From the NCBI RefSeq assembly GCF_002007645.1, contig NZ_CP019791.1:2840593-2904592 (forward strand): a DNA stretch of 64,000 nt. Reading direction: 5' to 3'. Source of the stretch: Anaerohalosphaera lusitana. Lineage in GTDB: Bacteria; Planctomycetota; Phycisphaerae; Sedimentisphaerales; Anaerohalosphaeraceae. Both the position numbers and the translations under genes were made by a program. The first letter of the stretch is position 1, and each line of letters opens with the position of its first letter. Below, in pieces: positions 11,224-19,740 of the stretch. The notes below the pieces were generated by a model. The model saw nothing but the letters and a program-made list of their open reading frames with translations, ran no database searches and was not told where the DNA came from.

Positions 11224-11690
11224 AACGCAATTTTTTACGGCACGAAAGATTTGGTCAAACCGCCTGAAAAACTTTTTTTGAAAATTGGTATCGCGGCTTT
11301 CGACCTAAGTAGGAGTCCCGGCGGCAAGCCGGGCGGGGGTGTGGTTCGGATCTGAGTCGGCAGGAGTCCCACGACGAAAAAATTATCTGCTATTCCTCGC
11401 GCGTGGCGCGCGAGAACGGCCAAGTATTTCGCAGTGTCATCGCCCTGGCTCTCCGCTGACCTGCGACAACAACGGCCAACAGATGGTGTGATGGGAACCC
11501 ACCACGCCAAAACGACCTGATCGACCGACCGAAAGACCAAATACAAACCGTCATCACCTCGCGCGCGTGAGCCAGCAACCCGCCGACTTGAGTTAACACA
11601 AGACATGGCCACAACAGAGAAGCATAAAAAGATCGTCTTTTTACATGTTAGCTATTGCCGCTCTCGATGCATTCTGTTACACTTACAGGC
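11224..11690. other. Non-coding, hairpin-rich region before the serine recombinase
   Basis: These 467 bases separate two divergently transcribed genes. I see two perfect short hairpins: CCCGGC/GCCGGG with a 5-nt loop at 11317-11333, and an 8-bp stem CTCGCGCG/CGCGCGAG with a 3-nt loop at 11396-11414. AGGAGTCCC occurs twice, at 11311 and about 40 bases later. The base composition is GC-richer than the flank on the locus A side. It could hold the recombinase promoter and its crossover or res-like site, or a structured RNA. No gene is supported here. Confidence 0.45.
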
Positions 11691-12413
11691 ATGATCAGCC
11701 AACCATCCCAATCAACTCGCAAGGCAATTCTCTATGCCAGATTCTCACCTCGTCGCAACGCAGATCAGTGTGAGTCCATCGAAACACAGTTCGACCTTTG
11801 CACCGACTACTGCGTCAACAACAACTACGAGATCACAGCCAAGTTCAGCGACAAAGCCCTCTCGGGATCGGACGAAGATCGACCTGGCCTGTGGTCTGCA
11901 ATGGATTCTCTCAAGCGTGGTTACTGCCTTGTGGTCTATCGCCTGGACCGTCTGGTCCGCAGCGTATATCTCAGTGACATCATCGAACGAACGGTCAAAA
12001 AGAAAGGCGCATCGATCATCAGCATTTCAGGTGAGGGCACATGGAGCGACAACGACGAAGACTGGCTCGTCCGCAAGATACTGCAAACCCTGGCAGAGTA
12101 CGAACGCAAGGTAATAGCCGCCCGCACCAAAGCCGCCATGCTCCGTCACCAGGCCAACGGCAAACGCATGAGCAAGCACCCGCCATACGGATTTACAGTC
12201 GACCCGCTCAACCCCGGCCGACTGATCGAACACGAAACAGAACAGCAAATTATTCAACAGATAATCACCATGAAAGAATCAGGCCTGTCACTGCGTGCTA
12301 TCTGCCGAGAGCTGCAAGACTCTGGCATTAGCTGCCGTGATAAATGCAACTGGCACCACAGCACCGTTCAGCGGATCATACAACGCATCGACTCATCCAG
12401 TTCGCCGCTTTAG
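11691..12413 (+). CDS. Serine recombinase (resolvase/invertase family)
   Basis: The predicted protein is about 240 aa, or up to 252 if an upstream TTG or ATG (11655, 11667) is used; no start has a good ribosome site. The N-terminal catalytic domain carries YARFS, with the nucleophilic serine at residue 19 of this version, SIETQFD, SDKALSGSDEDRPG, YRLDRLVRSV and the helix-E region LAEYERKVIAARTKAAM. The C-terminal half has GKRMSKHPPYGF and an HTH-like segment (GLSLRAICRELQDSGISC). It would cut and rejoin DNA at a specific site, for resolution or inversion. It is the only plus-strand gene in the element and its 3' end overlaps the convergent 109-aa gene by 21 bases. The family is confident. Its role next to a separate tyrosine integrase is unknown, perhaps dimer resolution. 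Confidence 0.88.
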   Translation: MISQPSQSTRKAILYARFSPRRNADQCESIETQFDLCTDYCVNNNYEITAKFSDKALSGSDEDRPGLWSAMDSLKRGYCLVVYRLDRLVRSVYLSDIIERTVKKKGASIISISGEGTWSDNDEDWLVRKILQTLAEYERKVIAARTKAAMLRHQANGKRMSKHPPYGFTVDPLNPGRLIEHETEQQIIQQIITMKESGLSLRAICRELQDSGISCRDKCNWHHSTVQRIIQRIDSSSSPL

Positions 12414-12722
12414 CCTTCTTTCAACTTCCAGCACCTCATCGACCATATCGGCCGGAGAATTCAGATTGAGCCTGTAGCGGCGCAGAATACTCTCCTCTTG
12501 CTCAAACCTCTCGATGTAAACCGCGATCCGCTTCTCTTTGGCCAGCTTATAGGCTGCATGTCTGGTAAGCCTGGGCCTGGTGTGCTTGGTGTTCTGATAA
12601 ACCTTGCGTTTATGTGCGTTCTGGCACTGTCTGCACTTACGCCTCCAGTAACCGTTGAAAAATCGAAAGTTCTTATCATTAAGCTCCAGCACTCGTTCAC
12701 ATTCAGGACATTTCTTTTTCAT
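12393..12722 (-). CDS. Small zinc-finger-like protein of the element
   Basis: The predicted protein is 109 aa, starting MKKKCPECERVLELNDKNF at 12722 with GGTGGGGATAAG upstream; an upstream in-frame start would add 22 residues of poor quality. Two Cys pairs, CPEC and CRQC about 25 residues apart with aromatic residues between, look like a treble-clef or HNH-adjacent zinc knuckle. The remainder is basic and helical, ending ADMVDEVLEVERRLKRRTG. No HNH catalytic histidines are obvious. It starts four bases after the stop of the 145-aa gene, so it is probably the last gene of the replication operon. Likely nucleic-acid binding; specific function not recognised. Confidence 0.65.
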   Translation of the reverse strand: MKKKCPECERVLELNDKNFRFFNGYWRRKCRQCQNAHKRKVYQNTKHTRPRLTRHAAYKLAKEKRIAVYIERFEQEESILRRYRLNLNSPADMVDEVLEVERRLKRRTG

Positions 12723-12726
12723 GATC

Positions 12727-13164
12727 TTATCCCCACCACTCAATGAATTCTTCAGCATCGGTATCAAGTTTTGAAAGAGCATCCTCACGGTCCGTCCCTG
12801 TCAAGGCCACACAGATCGTCTGCGGTTTATTGTTGTGATAGACCCTGCGATCAATCGGACTTCGCCATTTGTCGCGGTGGTACTCACCCCAGAGGATGTA
12901 ACAGCGGGCAGTGTAGGTGTGCATGATCCTGGCGAGAACCTCCTCCTCGGCCTGGACCGCTGCATCGTAATCATCGAGCCCGCCATCGACAGCAAGCATC
13001 GCATGGCGTTCGAGAAAATCCTCGGCGTAGTCTGCGGGAATGCTGTCGGGGATTGAAATGCTTAAGGTCTGCTCAGCCCTTGGTTGCGTGTCCTTGGTGT
13101 CCACACCGTCCATAGGGTCGCGCCTATTGTTTATTTTATATATATACATGTCTATGCTTTGCAT
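12727..13164 (-). CDS. Hypothetical 145-aa acidic protein of the element
   Basis: I start it at ATG 13164 (MQSIDMYIYKINNRRDPMDG) because GAAGGA lies eight bases upstream; the open frame extends 44 codons further but that part resembles no gene product. The protein is acidic with SIPADYAEDFLERHAMLAVDGG, AEEEVLARIMHTYTARCYILWGEYHRDKW and a C-terminal EDALSKLDTDAEEFIEWWG. No motif is recognised. It lies between the primase-helicase and the zinc-finger gene, so it may serve element replication or its control. Coding is likely from composition and tight spacing; the function is unknown. Confidence 0.55.
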   Translation of the reverse strand: MQSIDMYIYKINNRRDPMDGVDTKDTQPRAEQTLSISIPDSIPADYAEDFLERHAMLAVDGGLDDYDAAVQAEEEVLARIMHTYTARCYILWGEYHRDKWRSPIDRRVYHNNKPQTICVALTGTDREDALSKLDTDAEEFIEWWG

Positions 13165-13317
13165 TACATTTTTCCTTCTATGCTCTTTTATTGCTAAAAG
13201 GTATGGACCGTAGGGACAGACAATAAAAAACCCGCTTATCAGCCTCATCAGAATTGGTTTAGTGGCCATACCATATCTATGGACAGCCGTGGACAAGCCA
13301 TGGACAAATGCCGGAAA

Positions 13318-15663
13318 TTAGGGGTCATTGTTAAATTCCGAATCATCCTTCAGCTTCAGCCGGGTGTAGTACATGGTCCTGTCCACCCCTTGACGCAATC
13401 TCTTCTTATCAACGGGTGGCCATAGCTTTCTAATCTGAATGCCCACATTCGTCTCATTCTTTGGCCTGTAACCTCGCTCGTCACACCACCGCTGATAGAA
13501 GTTGCGAAGCTGCCTGGTCTCGATCCTGTCGAACTCGCATTTGGTGACTTCAAAGTTCTCTTCCAGGAACACCACCAGCGGATTCATCTCCCGCTTGTAC
13601 TGATCCAGTGCCCGCTTGCATGCAGCCGGTTCGATGAAGGCCTTCTTTTCTTCGAGGCTTTGCAGACCCTCCAGAGCCCACTTCAATACCCCGCTCATCT
13701 CCGTAGCCTTGATCTTCTCAGCCAGGTGCCTGTCCTGCTGGGACTCGGGGATCACCGCTTCAAAAGGCACCAGCAGCATCCGCCGCCAGATACCGTTGGA
13801 AGTGTCCACGAACCGGGGCAGCTTGTTAGTGGCAATCATGATCTTGGCCGTTGGATATGCACTGAACGGCTGATTGTAGAGCCTCTTGAAGGTGACCTGC
13901 GTACCGCCCGTATATTGCTTGAGAGCCGTCTCAGCTTCTTCCTCAAGTCCTTTTGACGATTCATCCGTGATATTAGCCAGCTTGCCGTAAGTCTGCGTCA
14001 GATGGTGAATGTCATCGAATTTCGACAATGGCACAGTCGAGCAGTTGTCATTGCCAAGCAAGGCCATGATCACATCGAAGAACACGCTCTTGCCGTTGGC
14101 ACCATCACCGTAGCACAATAAAAACTTCTGGTAAGCGGTGGATCGAAGCAGGGTATAGCCTGCCCACTGCTGGAGAAGCTCGAATAGTTCACGATCTTCA
14201 CATGTGATGTCGACCAGGAACTCAATCCACATTTCGCTGTCCCGCTCACCTTGCCAATCGAAATCGAGATAGTTGAACGTATAGAACTGCGGCGTGTGGG
14301 GATGCAGCTTGTACGGATACACCGAAAAATCCAGCAGACCATTCTTCAACGGTATCACATAAGCTGGATCGAGACTTCCGTCCAGGCTCGCCGGTGCGTG
14401 CTTCCCGGGCGGCAGATAAACACCTTCCAGCCCTTGCCAAAAACCTTTGATGTCATTGACAAACCCCTGGCCCTTCCTTTTTAGCCGCTTATAGACCACC
14501 TTGAACGAATCATCTTCCTGCTTTTCCTTTGTCTCTACCTTGCACTTGCGAAGACACTGTCTGATCAAAATGTCCAGCTCCGTCTCATCCTCGATCAGGC
14601 GGTAGCGGTTGTTTCGATACATGCTCCAGCCGTCGATAGAGTTGTAGCGGTAGATGGTGTTCTGATTGACTCGACAGTACTCGTTGATCTTCTCCGCAAC
14701 AGTATCCGACTGGTCATCCTTCAGCAGGATGACATCACCCTGGGGAATGCGGGTCGGCTCGTACCGTTTGGCATCTGCAAGCAGCTTTGACATATCCCCG
14801 CCGTCGGAGACCAGATAGTCGTGCAGGTCCTTGCCGTGGTTTTCGCTGACTTCGTATGGCAAACTGGCAATCGAAACGCTCTTTGCAACAGTGCTGATCT
14901 TCTTAGCCGCTTTGCGTGCTGCCTTTTTCCCTGGCTTGTCGGCATCCATGACGACGAACACAGTCTTGCCGCAAAACAGTTCAACCCAGCTGTCCTTGAA
15001 CGTTGAAGCACCACCACTGGAGGCTGTGGCGTAATACCCAGCATCGATAGCGGCCAGAGCATCACGCCATGCCTCACAGAAAATAATCGTCTCGGGTTGC
15101 TCTTTCTGCAGCCAGGGCAGACCATACAGACCATGCTTGCCGACGGCAGGATATTTTTCCAACTTGCCGTTCTTGAGCTTGACCGGCTGGCCTTCATTGC
15201 CCACTCGCAAATATCCGCAGACTTCGCCCGCTGCCGGATCATAAGCCGGTATGCAGATGATCGGTTCTGCCTTGTGAGCTTTCGGGCCAAACTTGGCAAT
15301 TGCATCGCAGCTGATCTTTTTGATCTTACACAGCTTTGCCAGTTTGGCGGATGAAGCTCGTCTCAGCTTGTTCGTAAACCAGTCAATCTTCTTGGGTTTT
15401 GCTGGCTTGGAAGGACCGCTGTTATCTTTGAAACCGTGTCTTTCGAGAAGCTCAAAGCATTTACGGTCCTCCAAGCCGGTGACTTTGCGAACAAGCCCGA
15501 ACAGATTACCCTTGCCGCAGCCTCGCTTGCAGTCCCAAAGCCCGCTGTTGCGGTTGACATACAGATGTTTAGTACCGCAATCCGGACAGACGCATAAAAG
15601 CTGGCCGTCACCTTCGGGCCGAACAGTCTCGATGCCGATCTCTTGAAGAATATCTCTCACCAT
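13318..15663 (-). CDS. Primase-helicase of phage/plasmid type (CHC2 zinc finger, TOPRIM, D5/SF3 helicase)
   Basis: The predicted protein has 781 aa; the ATG at 15663 is preceded by GGAGGG. A CHC2-like zinc finger uses C26, C29, C45 and C49 (CPDC ... CKRGC). A TOPRIM-type domain follows with E197 (IIFCEAWRDAL) and D240/D242 (VVMDADKPG). The C-terminal half is a D5_N region and an SF3 helicase with Walker A GDGANGKS at 519-526 and the ATNKLPRFVDTSNGIWRRM sensor stretch. This is the P4-alpha type architecture: it synthesises primers and unwinds DNA for replication of a mobile element. It lies two bases downstream of the AlpA-like gene. The complete motif set suggests it is functional and that the element can replicate once excised. 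Confidence 0.93.
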   Translation of the reverse strand: MVRDILQEIGIETVRPEGDGQLLCVCPDCGTKHLYVNRNSGLWDCKRGCGKGNLFGLVRKVTGLEDRKCFELLERHGFKDNSGPSKPAKPKKIDWFTNKLRRASSAKLAKLCKIKKISCDAIAKFGPKAHKAEPIICIPAYDPAAGEVCGYLRVGNEGQPVKLKNGKLEKYPAVGKHGLYGLPWLQKEQPETIIFCEAWRDALAAIDAGYYATASSGGASTFKDSWVELFCGKTVFVVMDADKPGKKAARKAAKKISTVAKSVSIASLPYEVSENHGKDLHDYLVSDGGDMSKLLADAKRYEPTRIPQGDVILLKDDQSDTVAEKINEYCRVNQNTIYRYNSIDGWSMYRNNRYRLIEDETELDILIRQCLRKCKVETKEKQEDDSFKVVYKRLKRKGQGFVNDIKGFWQGLEGVYLPPGKHAPASLDGSLDPAYVIPLKNGLLDFSVYPYKLHPHTPQFYTFNYLDFDWQGERDSEMWIEFLVDITCEDRELFELLQQWAGYTLLRSTAYQKFLLCYGDGANGKSVFFDVIMALLGNDNCSTVPLSKFDDIHHLTQTYGKLANITDESSKGLEEEAETALKQYTGGTQVTFKRLYNQPFSAYPTAKIMIATNKLPRFVDTSNGIWRRMLLVPFEAVIPESQQDRHLAEKIKATEMSGVLKWALEGLQSLEEKKAFIEPAACKRALDQYKREMNPLVVFLEENFEVTKCEFDRIETRQLRNFYQRWCDERGYRPKNETNVGIQIRKLWPPVDKKRLRQGVDRTMYYTRLKLKDDSEFNNDP

Positions 15664-15664
15664 A

Positions 15665-15847
15665 TCAACCCTCCGCCAGCTTCTTGATCAGCCGGTCCAC
15701 ACTGGCCTCACGGTATTTGGGGTACTGCCCGATCTGAACAGCCTGCAGACCCAGGGCCATAAGCCTTGCCCGATGCCTGCTGAATGAACGCATGCTCATC
15801 GAGAGCCGCTGAGCTGTTTCCTTGCGTGATAAGAGTCTCTCAGCCAT
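15665..15847 (-). CDS. AlpA/excisionase-like small HTH protein
   Basis: The predicted protein has 60 aa. The ATG at 15847 has GAGG seven bases upstream and overlaps the end of the preceding HTH gene by eight bases. The sequence LSRKETAQRLSMSMRSFSRHRARLMALGL and the following PKYREASVDRLIKKL fit the MerR-like winged-helix fold of AlpA, excisionase and helix_turn_helix-17 proteins. In comparable elements such proteins activate the integrase or act as excision factor and repressor. Placement directly ahead of the primase fits a regulator or Xis. Fold assignment is fairly sure; the exact role is inferred. Confidence 0.75.
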   Translation of the reverse strand: MAERLLSRKETAQRLSMSMRSFSRHRARLMALGLQAVQIGQYPKYREASVDRLIKKLAEG

Positions 15848-16070
15848 TGAGCACCTCTCTTTCTGCAGGCGCAGCCAGGCCGCGGTCACGATGAATGCGG
15901 ATTCCGTACAAACCCTGTTTGATTACCGGCAGTTGGGCCTCGTCGAAAAGGCGAGTGATCCCAACCCGCTGACGCGGTTTTATACGGTACTTGCGGATGA
16001 TGTAAGCCACCCGCTGAGGTGGTTCGCCGAACAGGTCGGCAATTTGTGAAACGGTGTGTAGGTCAGACAT
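15840..16070 (-). CDS. Small HTH DNA-binding protein of the element
   Basis: The predicted protein has 76 aa, beginning MSDLHTVSQIADLFGEPPQRVAYIIRKYRIKP, a helix-turn-helix of the MerR/excisionase kind, followed by a wing-like RLFDEAQLPVIKQGL. Its stop overlaps the start of the next HTH gene, so the two are translationally coupled and may act together as regulator and excisionase. The upstream intergenic stretch carries an inverted repeat (ACCCTTTC at 16077-16084 and GAAAGGGT at 16107-16114) that could be its operator. Confidence 0.68.
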   Translation of the reverse strand: MSDLHTVSQIADLFGEPPQRVAYIIRKYRIKPRQRVGITRLFDEAQLPVIKQGLYGIRIHRDRGLAAPAEREVLNG

Positions 16071-16135
16071 TTAAAAACCCTTTCAAAAAATGTTTTTTCA
16101 TTCTTCGAAAGGGTCTGCTAGTCCATAAACGACAA

Positions 16136-16172
16136 AAGGCAGCGACTGCCGATTTAGCTAAGTCACTGCCTT
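16136..16172 (-). terminator. Hairpin after the 252-aa gene
   Basis: Arms 16136-16147 and 16161-16172 pair over 12 bp with one mismatch around a 13-nt loop; on the minus strand the stem ends CCTTTTG. It lies between the 252-aa gene and the small HTH genes, so it may separate the two transcripts. The T-run is short, and it could equally be an operator. Confidence 0.45.
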
Positions 16173-16209
16173 AGAAAGACTTACCGTTTTTATTTATGCC
16201 ACTGCCAAT

Positions 16210-16238
16210 TCAATAAACTGTCAATAAAAGTCAATAAA
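16210..16238. repeat. Three helically phased TCAATAAA direct repeats
   Basis: TCAATAAA occurs at 16210-16217, 16221-16228 and 16231-16238, with spacings of 11 and 10 bases, so the copies lie on one face of the helix. They are about 140-165 bases ahead of the HTH/AlpA/primase genes. They could be iterons for replication initiation or binding sites for one of the HTH proteins. Confidence 0.55.
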
Positions 16239-16247
16239 CCAGCGTGT

Positions 16248-17006
16248 CTATTTAACAAAATCGCTATTTTCATCCTCGATTTGCTCGTTAATAAGTGCCT
16301 CCAAATGTGCCTGATCCGACTTGCTTCTCCTGTTGGCTCGACTCTGTTCGAGAGAGTTTCTGCCGAACAACTCGCTGGATGTCACACTTGATCCTGTCAT
16401 TTGCTTTGTTGCTTTAGAAGTTTTCTTTGCAATTTTGCCTTCCTTATATGGATCTGTCGGGTAGATATGCTTCGGTTCATAACTGGTTTCAGCCGCGACT
16501 TCACTTACCGTGGGCAAACGTCCATACTTGCTTTTCAGTTCGGCTGCCGCCAATGCGACAGCTCGGTTACGGTCCGCCATTTCTTTTTGATTGGGTCTTT
16601 TCTTTTTCTTCGCGGTCTGCTTGTTAGGTCCTTTTGCTGTGGCCTGCTCATCATCTTTCTGTGTTGGCAGCAGTTCTTTTGCTCTGGTGATGTTCAAATC
16701 CCAGCATCTAAGCTGATCAATCGGAAATTCCAGCCTCTCATTTTCTCCGCAGATGCAGACTCCCCACTTACTGCCGTCGGGATACCGGAGTATCTTCGGA
16801 CTGACAGTGCACGGCTGATGAAAGCACTGGGTGCAGGTAATGTACTCGCTGTATCCCGTGAAAAGCAGCAGCTGGTCCCGCTCACATTCAGCTATTTCAT
16901 CTTCATCCAGAAAATGCGTTATGTTCTGGGCGTAAACAGTGTCACATTCCTGATCAGCATCGACCATCCGCAGCAGTCTTTCGATCTTCTCCGTGCTAAG
17001 CGACAT
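16248..17006 (-). CDS. Uncharacterised 252-aa protein with Cys-rich knuckle and basic linker
   Basis: The ATG at 17006 has GGAG seven bases upstream and overlaps the end of the 399-aa gene by 11 bases, so the pair is translationally coupled. Residues 55-95 contain CTQC, HQPC and CICG, a probable zinc-binding knuckle. A Lys-rich linker follows at about 120-145 (KKKKRPNQ). Then a stretch reading AAELKSKYGRLPTVSEVAAE suggests a small winged-helix DNA-binding segment. The tail is polar with RANRRSKSDQAHLEAL. I do not recognise the family. Together with its partner it occupies the slot between integrase and replication genes where satellites often carry cargo such as defence or anti-competitor systems; a regulator or replication accessory is also possible. 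Confidence 0.65.
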   Translation of the reverse strand: MSLSTEKIERLLRMVDADQECDTVYAQNITHFLDEDEIAECERDQLLLFTGYSEYITCTQCFHQPCTVSPKILRYPDGSKWGVCICGENERLEFPIDQLRCWDLNITRAKELLPTQKDDEQATAKGPNKQTAKKKKRPNQKEMADRNRAVALAAAELKSKYGRLPTVSEVAAETSYEPKHIYPTDPYKEGKIAKKTSKATKQMTGSSVTSSELFGRNSLEQSRANRRSKSDQAHLEALINEQIEDENSDFVK

Positions 17007-18195
17007 TTGTGCTCTCCGACATAGCCTTGTGTTTTACAAGTATGCCCCACTTGCGAAGGTACCGTCTTGCCATTTCAGACTTCTCGTCATCAGACAGGTC
17101 GCTGTATTGCGGGTAGCCAACAGTAAATGTGATCCGCCCGACCTTGTGCATATTCACGGGCTTGAACTTGATCTCTATTTTCGCCTTCCGCACAAACACA
17201 TCTTCAAGCTTTACGCCATGAGCAAGATACGTTTTCTGCATCATACCTTCGACCTGGCGGTTGTCGCCCTTATGCGGACTTGCCTCCAGGGTGATCCGCT
17301 GGTCCGTACCTTTGTTGAGGTTCAGCATAACCATCTTGAGCGTGATCGACTCCACCGGCATTTCCGGGTCCTCAGCAAAGCGGAATTTGCCATCCTTCAG
17401 ACAGCTTAAATCGAATACTTCAGTTGCCGCATTGGGCGGTTCCTTAAATCCAAGCACCTCCGTACACATCGCCTCAAACATCTTGTCTTTAGCCTTCTTG
17501 CTGCGTGCATGGACCGCTAAATCGCCATCCTCAGCGTTATACTCAAATATCACCTGGAAAATAGGACGATAGGCCGCCCTAATAATTACGTCCTCGCTGT
17601 CATCACGATACTTTCGAAAGCCTTTGACACTGTCCTCCGGATTGGCAAAGAAATAGTGCCGATCGGGATTGGTCCGCATGTAATACTCGACCTTGCACTT
17701 TTTGCCCTTGCTCTGCCGCTTGAAATATTCGGCCACTGTAGCACCGAGCTTTTGCCTGACCTGCTCGTCCTCCCCATCACAAGGAATACCAGGCCCTACG
17801 TAGTAATGATTCTTACCTCTTCGGCTTTCCCACTCCCTCAGATCAATGGCATGACTGAACACGTCGTCATGATTCAGCCACATATACATTGCCCGCGCGT
17901 GTTCATTCTCCAGCTCTCCGAGTTTTTCGCCCAGCTCCAGACTGCCATGCAGCGGCGACCGCGCCTCGTCAATGAGTGCTGCGATCCCGCCTTCATTGGC
18001 CCACTTGTAAATGGTACGAAATTCATACTGAACCAGTGCCGGATCAGTCAGAGCCAGGATAGCTTCCGCCAAATCATCAACAATCAGTTCCTGGCCCCAC
18101 GCAAAATCCATAAGCAGACCCTTGTTGCCGAAATATAGCTGCAAAAGATCCTTCGGCTTGAGTGTCAGAAAATCCTTCAAATAGTAGTTAGCCAC
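16996..18195 (-). CDS. Uncharacterised 399-aa protein of the element, partner of the 252-aa gene
   Basis: The protein begins MANYYLKDFLTLKPKDLLQL. It has no signal peptide or membrane helix. The N-terminal third is helical; the middle has EYYMRTNPDRHYFFANPEDS and DVIIRAAYRPIFQVIFEYN; the C-terminal third is beta-rich with KIEIKFKPVNMHKVGRITFTVGY and a basic end. No nuclease, ATPase or methylase motif is apparent. The alternating beta-strand pattern after residue 200 would fit a ligand- or nucleic-acid-binding domain. It is the first gene downstream of the integrase on the same strand. Coding is certain from length and composition; the function is unknown, and cargo (defence) or element control are the main options. 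Confidence 0.72.
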   Translation of the reverse strand: MANYYLKDFLTLKPKDLLQLYFGNKGLLMDFAWGQELIVDDLAEAILALTDPALVQYEFRTIYKWANEGGIAALIDEARSPLHGSLELGEKLGELENEHARAMYMWLNHDDVFSHAIDLREWESRRGKNHYYVGPGIPCDGEDEQVRQKLGATVAEYFKRQSKGKKCKVEYYMRTNPDRHYFFANPEDSVKGFRKYRDDSEDVIIRAAYRPIFQVIFEYNAEDGDLAVHARSKKAKDKMFEAMCTEVLGFKEPPNAATEVFDLSCLKDGKFRFAEDPEMPVESITLKMVMLNLNKGTDQRITLEASPHKGDNRQVEGMMQKTYLAHGVKLEDVFVRKAKIEIKFKPVNMHKVGRITFTVGYPQYSDLSDDEKSEMARRYLRKWGILVKHKAMSESTNVA

Positions 18196-18372
18196 AGTTT
18201 ACCTCCCATTGTAAATAACCAAAAGGCGCACAGATATGTGCCGAAAGCCAGCATAAAACCCCTGCCGACCTCCGGCACATTATCCGAACAAAAACCGAAC
18301 ATCAAGCCAAAAAACGCAAGAATTGTCAGGCCAAAACGTAAGCTTTTTTACTACAAAAACTTGCGATCCGCT

Positions 18373-19623
18373 TTAGCCAAACTGCTGCGCAGCCATATCG
18401 GCCAGCCCCTGGTTCCGCTCGGCATAGATCTGTGTTGCACTGAGATTAGAGTGCCCCAACAAAGCTCCTGCAGTCTCATAGTTGAACACCTTCCGAATCT
18501 TCGTAGCGGCTGTATGCCTGAGCTGATAAGGGGTCCACTTGGGCAACTCTTCGTCAGGGTTGCCGCCCTGCCGTTTTATTTCCCTCCTGGCAGTATTAAT
18601 CGCCCTTTTGACTGCCTGACCATAGCTGCGGGTATCGTAATGATCTCTCGGTGCCCTTTGCGGCTTTGCCTTCCGATTTGTGCCTGGTCTGTTGCCGCAT
18701 GACAGAGGCGTTTTGCGAGTCAGGGTCAACTCCCTTCTGCGTTTGTTTTCCGTCTCCTGTGGTGAAAAACAGTAGTCGGTCCGCTTCTTCAACAAGAACG
18801 GACGCAGGATTTCTTGGCCTCTGGGGCCGATTGATATAATTCGCTCCAGCCCTCGAAAGCTGTTCTTGTGCTTCTGGGGTCTGTAGTGCCAGACATCATC
18901 CTTTTTGGTAATATCGCACGGCCTCATAATCGTCAATTCACAAGGACGCATGCCGGTCAACAACTGCAGTTCGATCATTGCGGCAATTGTATCACTGGCA
19001 TACGGCAGAACCTTGTACACGTATTCCTCATCTATCGCCCTGACCGGTTCTACTTCCCTTGCATTGGTATAACCCCTTCTAAGGCCATCAACCGCCCCAA
19101 GCGCGTGATATGCCATTGGCGAGGCGATCTGCTCGGAAACCGCCCACTTGAACATACGTCTAATTATGCCAACCCTCGAATTGATCACCCTTCTGGACAG
19201 ATTTTCCTCGATCATGAACTCGCGGACATCTTTTAGCCTTCTGGGACCGAACTCTTCAATTGGAAGATCGGCGAAATTATCAACCAGTTGCTTAGTGGCG
19301 TATTTTATCGCCTGAATCTCTCTGCCATTGTCATGGATGTAGTAAGTCTGGGCAAACTCCAAATATGCCTTAACCAGTTCTGCAATGGTGTCTACCTGTT
19401 CGACCTTCTGCTGTGAATCAAACACAGCCTTTGACCACATCAGCTTGGCACATTCGATCGCTACGTCCTTGTAGGGAGTTGCCTGCTTGGCACCTTGAGG
19501 CACAAGCGGGACAGACTTGGTTTTTGAGCTGCCCGGAAGGCGAACTTTCCACCAGTATCGACTGCCATTCTTGTAGATGGTCCCGGGCACTTTTTTGCTG
19601 GAACGCTTGCTCTTTTTTGCCAT
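18373..19623 (-). CDS. Tyrosine recombinase (integrase) of the element
   Basis: The predicted protein has 416 aa. An N-terminal AP2-like DNA-binding stretch (YKNGSRYWWKVRLPGSSKTK) is followed by a SAM-like core-binding domain (about 80-180) and the catalytic domain. Catalytic candidates are R226 (LLTGMRPCEL), R369 (PYQLRHTAATK), H391 (ALLGHSNLSATQ) and the nucleophile Y400 (QIYAE). The first box II histidine is replaced by Y366. It integrates and excises DNA by site-specific recombination. Its start is 117 bases from the 3' end of tRNA-Cys, the usual arrangement for an element that uses the tRNA gene as attachment site. The family is firm; the attachment site is inferred. Confidence 0.92.
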   Translation of the reverse strand: MAKKSKRSSKKVPGTIYKNGSRYWWKVRLPGSSKTKSVPLVPQGAKQATPYKDVAIECAKLMWSKAVFDSQQKVEQVDTIAELVKAYLEFAQTYYIHDNGREIQAIKYATKQLVDNFADLPIEEFGPRRLKDVREFMIEENLSRRVINSRVGIIRRMFKWAVSEQIASPMAYHALGAVDGLRRGYTNAREVEPVRAIDEEYVYKVLPYASDTIAAMIELQLLTGMRPCELTIMRPCDITKKDDVWHYRPQKHKNSFRGLERIISIGPRGQEILRPFLLKKRTDYCFSPQETENKRRRELTLTRKTPLSCGNRPGTNRKAKPQRAPRDHYDTRSYGQAVKRAINTARREIKRQGGNPDEELPKWTPYQLRHTAATKIRKVFNYETAGALLGHSNLSATQIYAERNQGLADMAAQQFG

Positions 19624-19740
19624 TTTCAGCTCCTTACAACTTCTTCAAACCACAAAAAGGTTATAAAAAAAGTTATAGGGCACGAAAAGGACTTGCAAGG
19701 GCAGGATTGTAAGTACTTGCTGGAAAAGAAGTTAAGAGGA

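Larger units (their letters stand above)
10792..19740. mobile_element. Integrated satellite/plasmid-like element next to tRNA-Cys
   Basis: The element has a tyrosine integrase beside a tRNA 3' end, AlpA-type HTH genes, a P4-like primase-helicase, small unknown genes and an additional serine recombinase. It has no capsid, tail, portal or conjugation genes, so it resembles a phage satellite or integrative plasmid rather than a full prophage. The right end is placed at the tRNA-Cys; the left end is only approximate because no second copy of the tRNA 3' segment was found by eye. Nearly all genes run away from the tRNA on the minus strand; the serine recombinase is the exception. Confidence 0.72.

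Noticed and set aside
11235..11612. 125-aa minus-strand open frame
   Set aside because: It is built from repeats and hairpin sequence, with Arg/Ser/Pro-rich text and no ribosome site.
10358..11690. Second copy of the tRNA-Cys 3' end as left attachment site
   Set aside because: I looked for the T-arm/acceptor sequence by eye and found no convincing copy; the boundary remains open.
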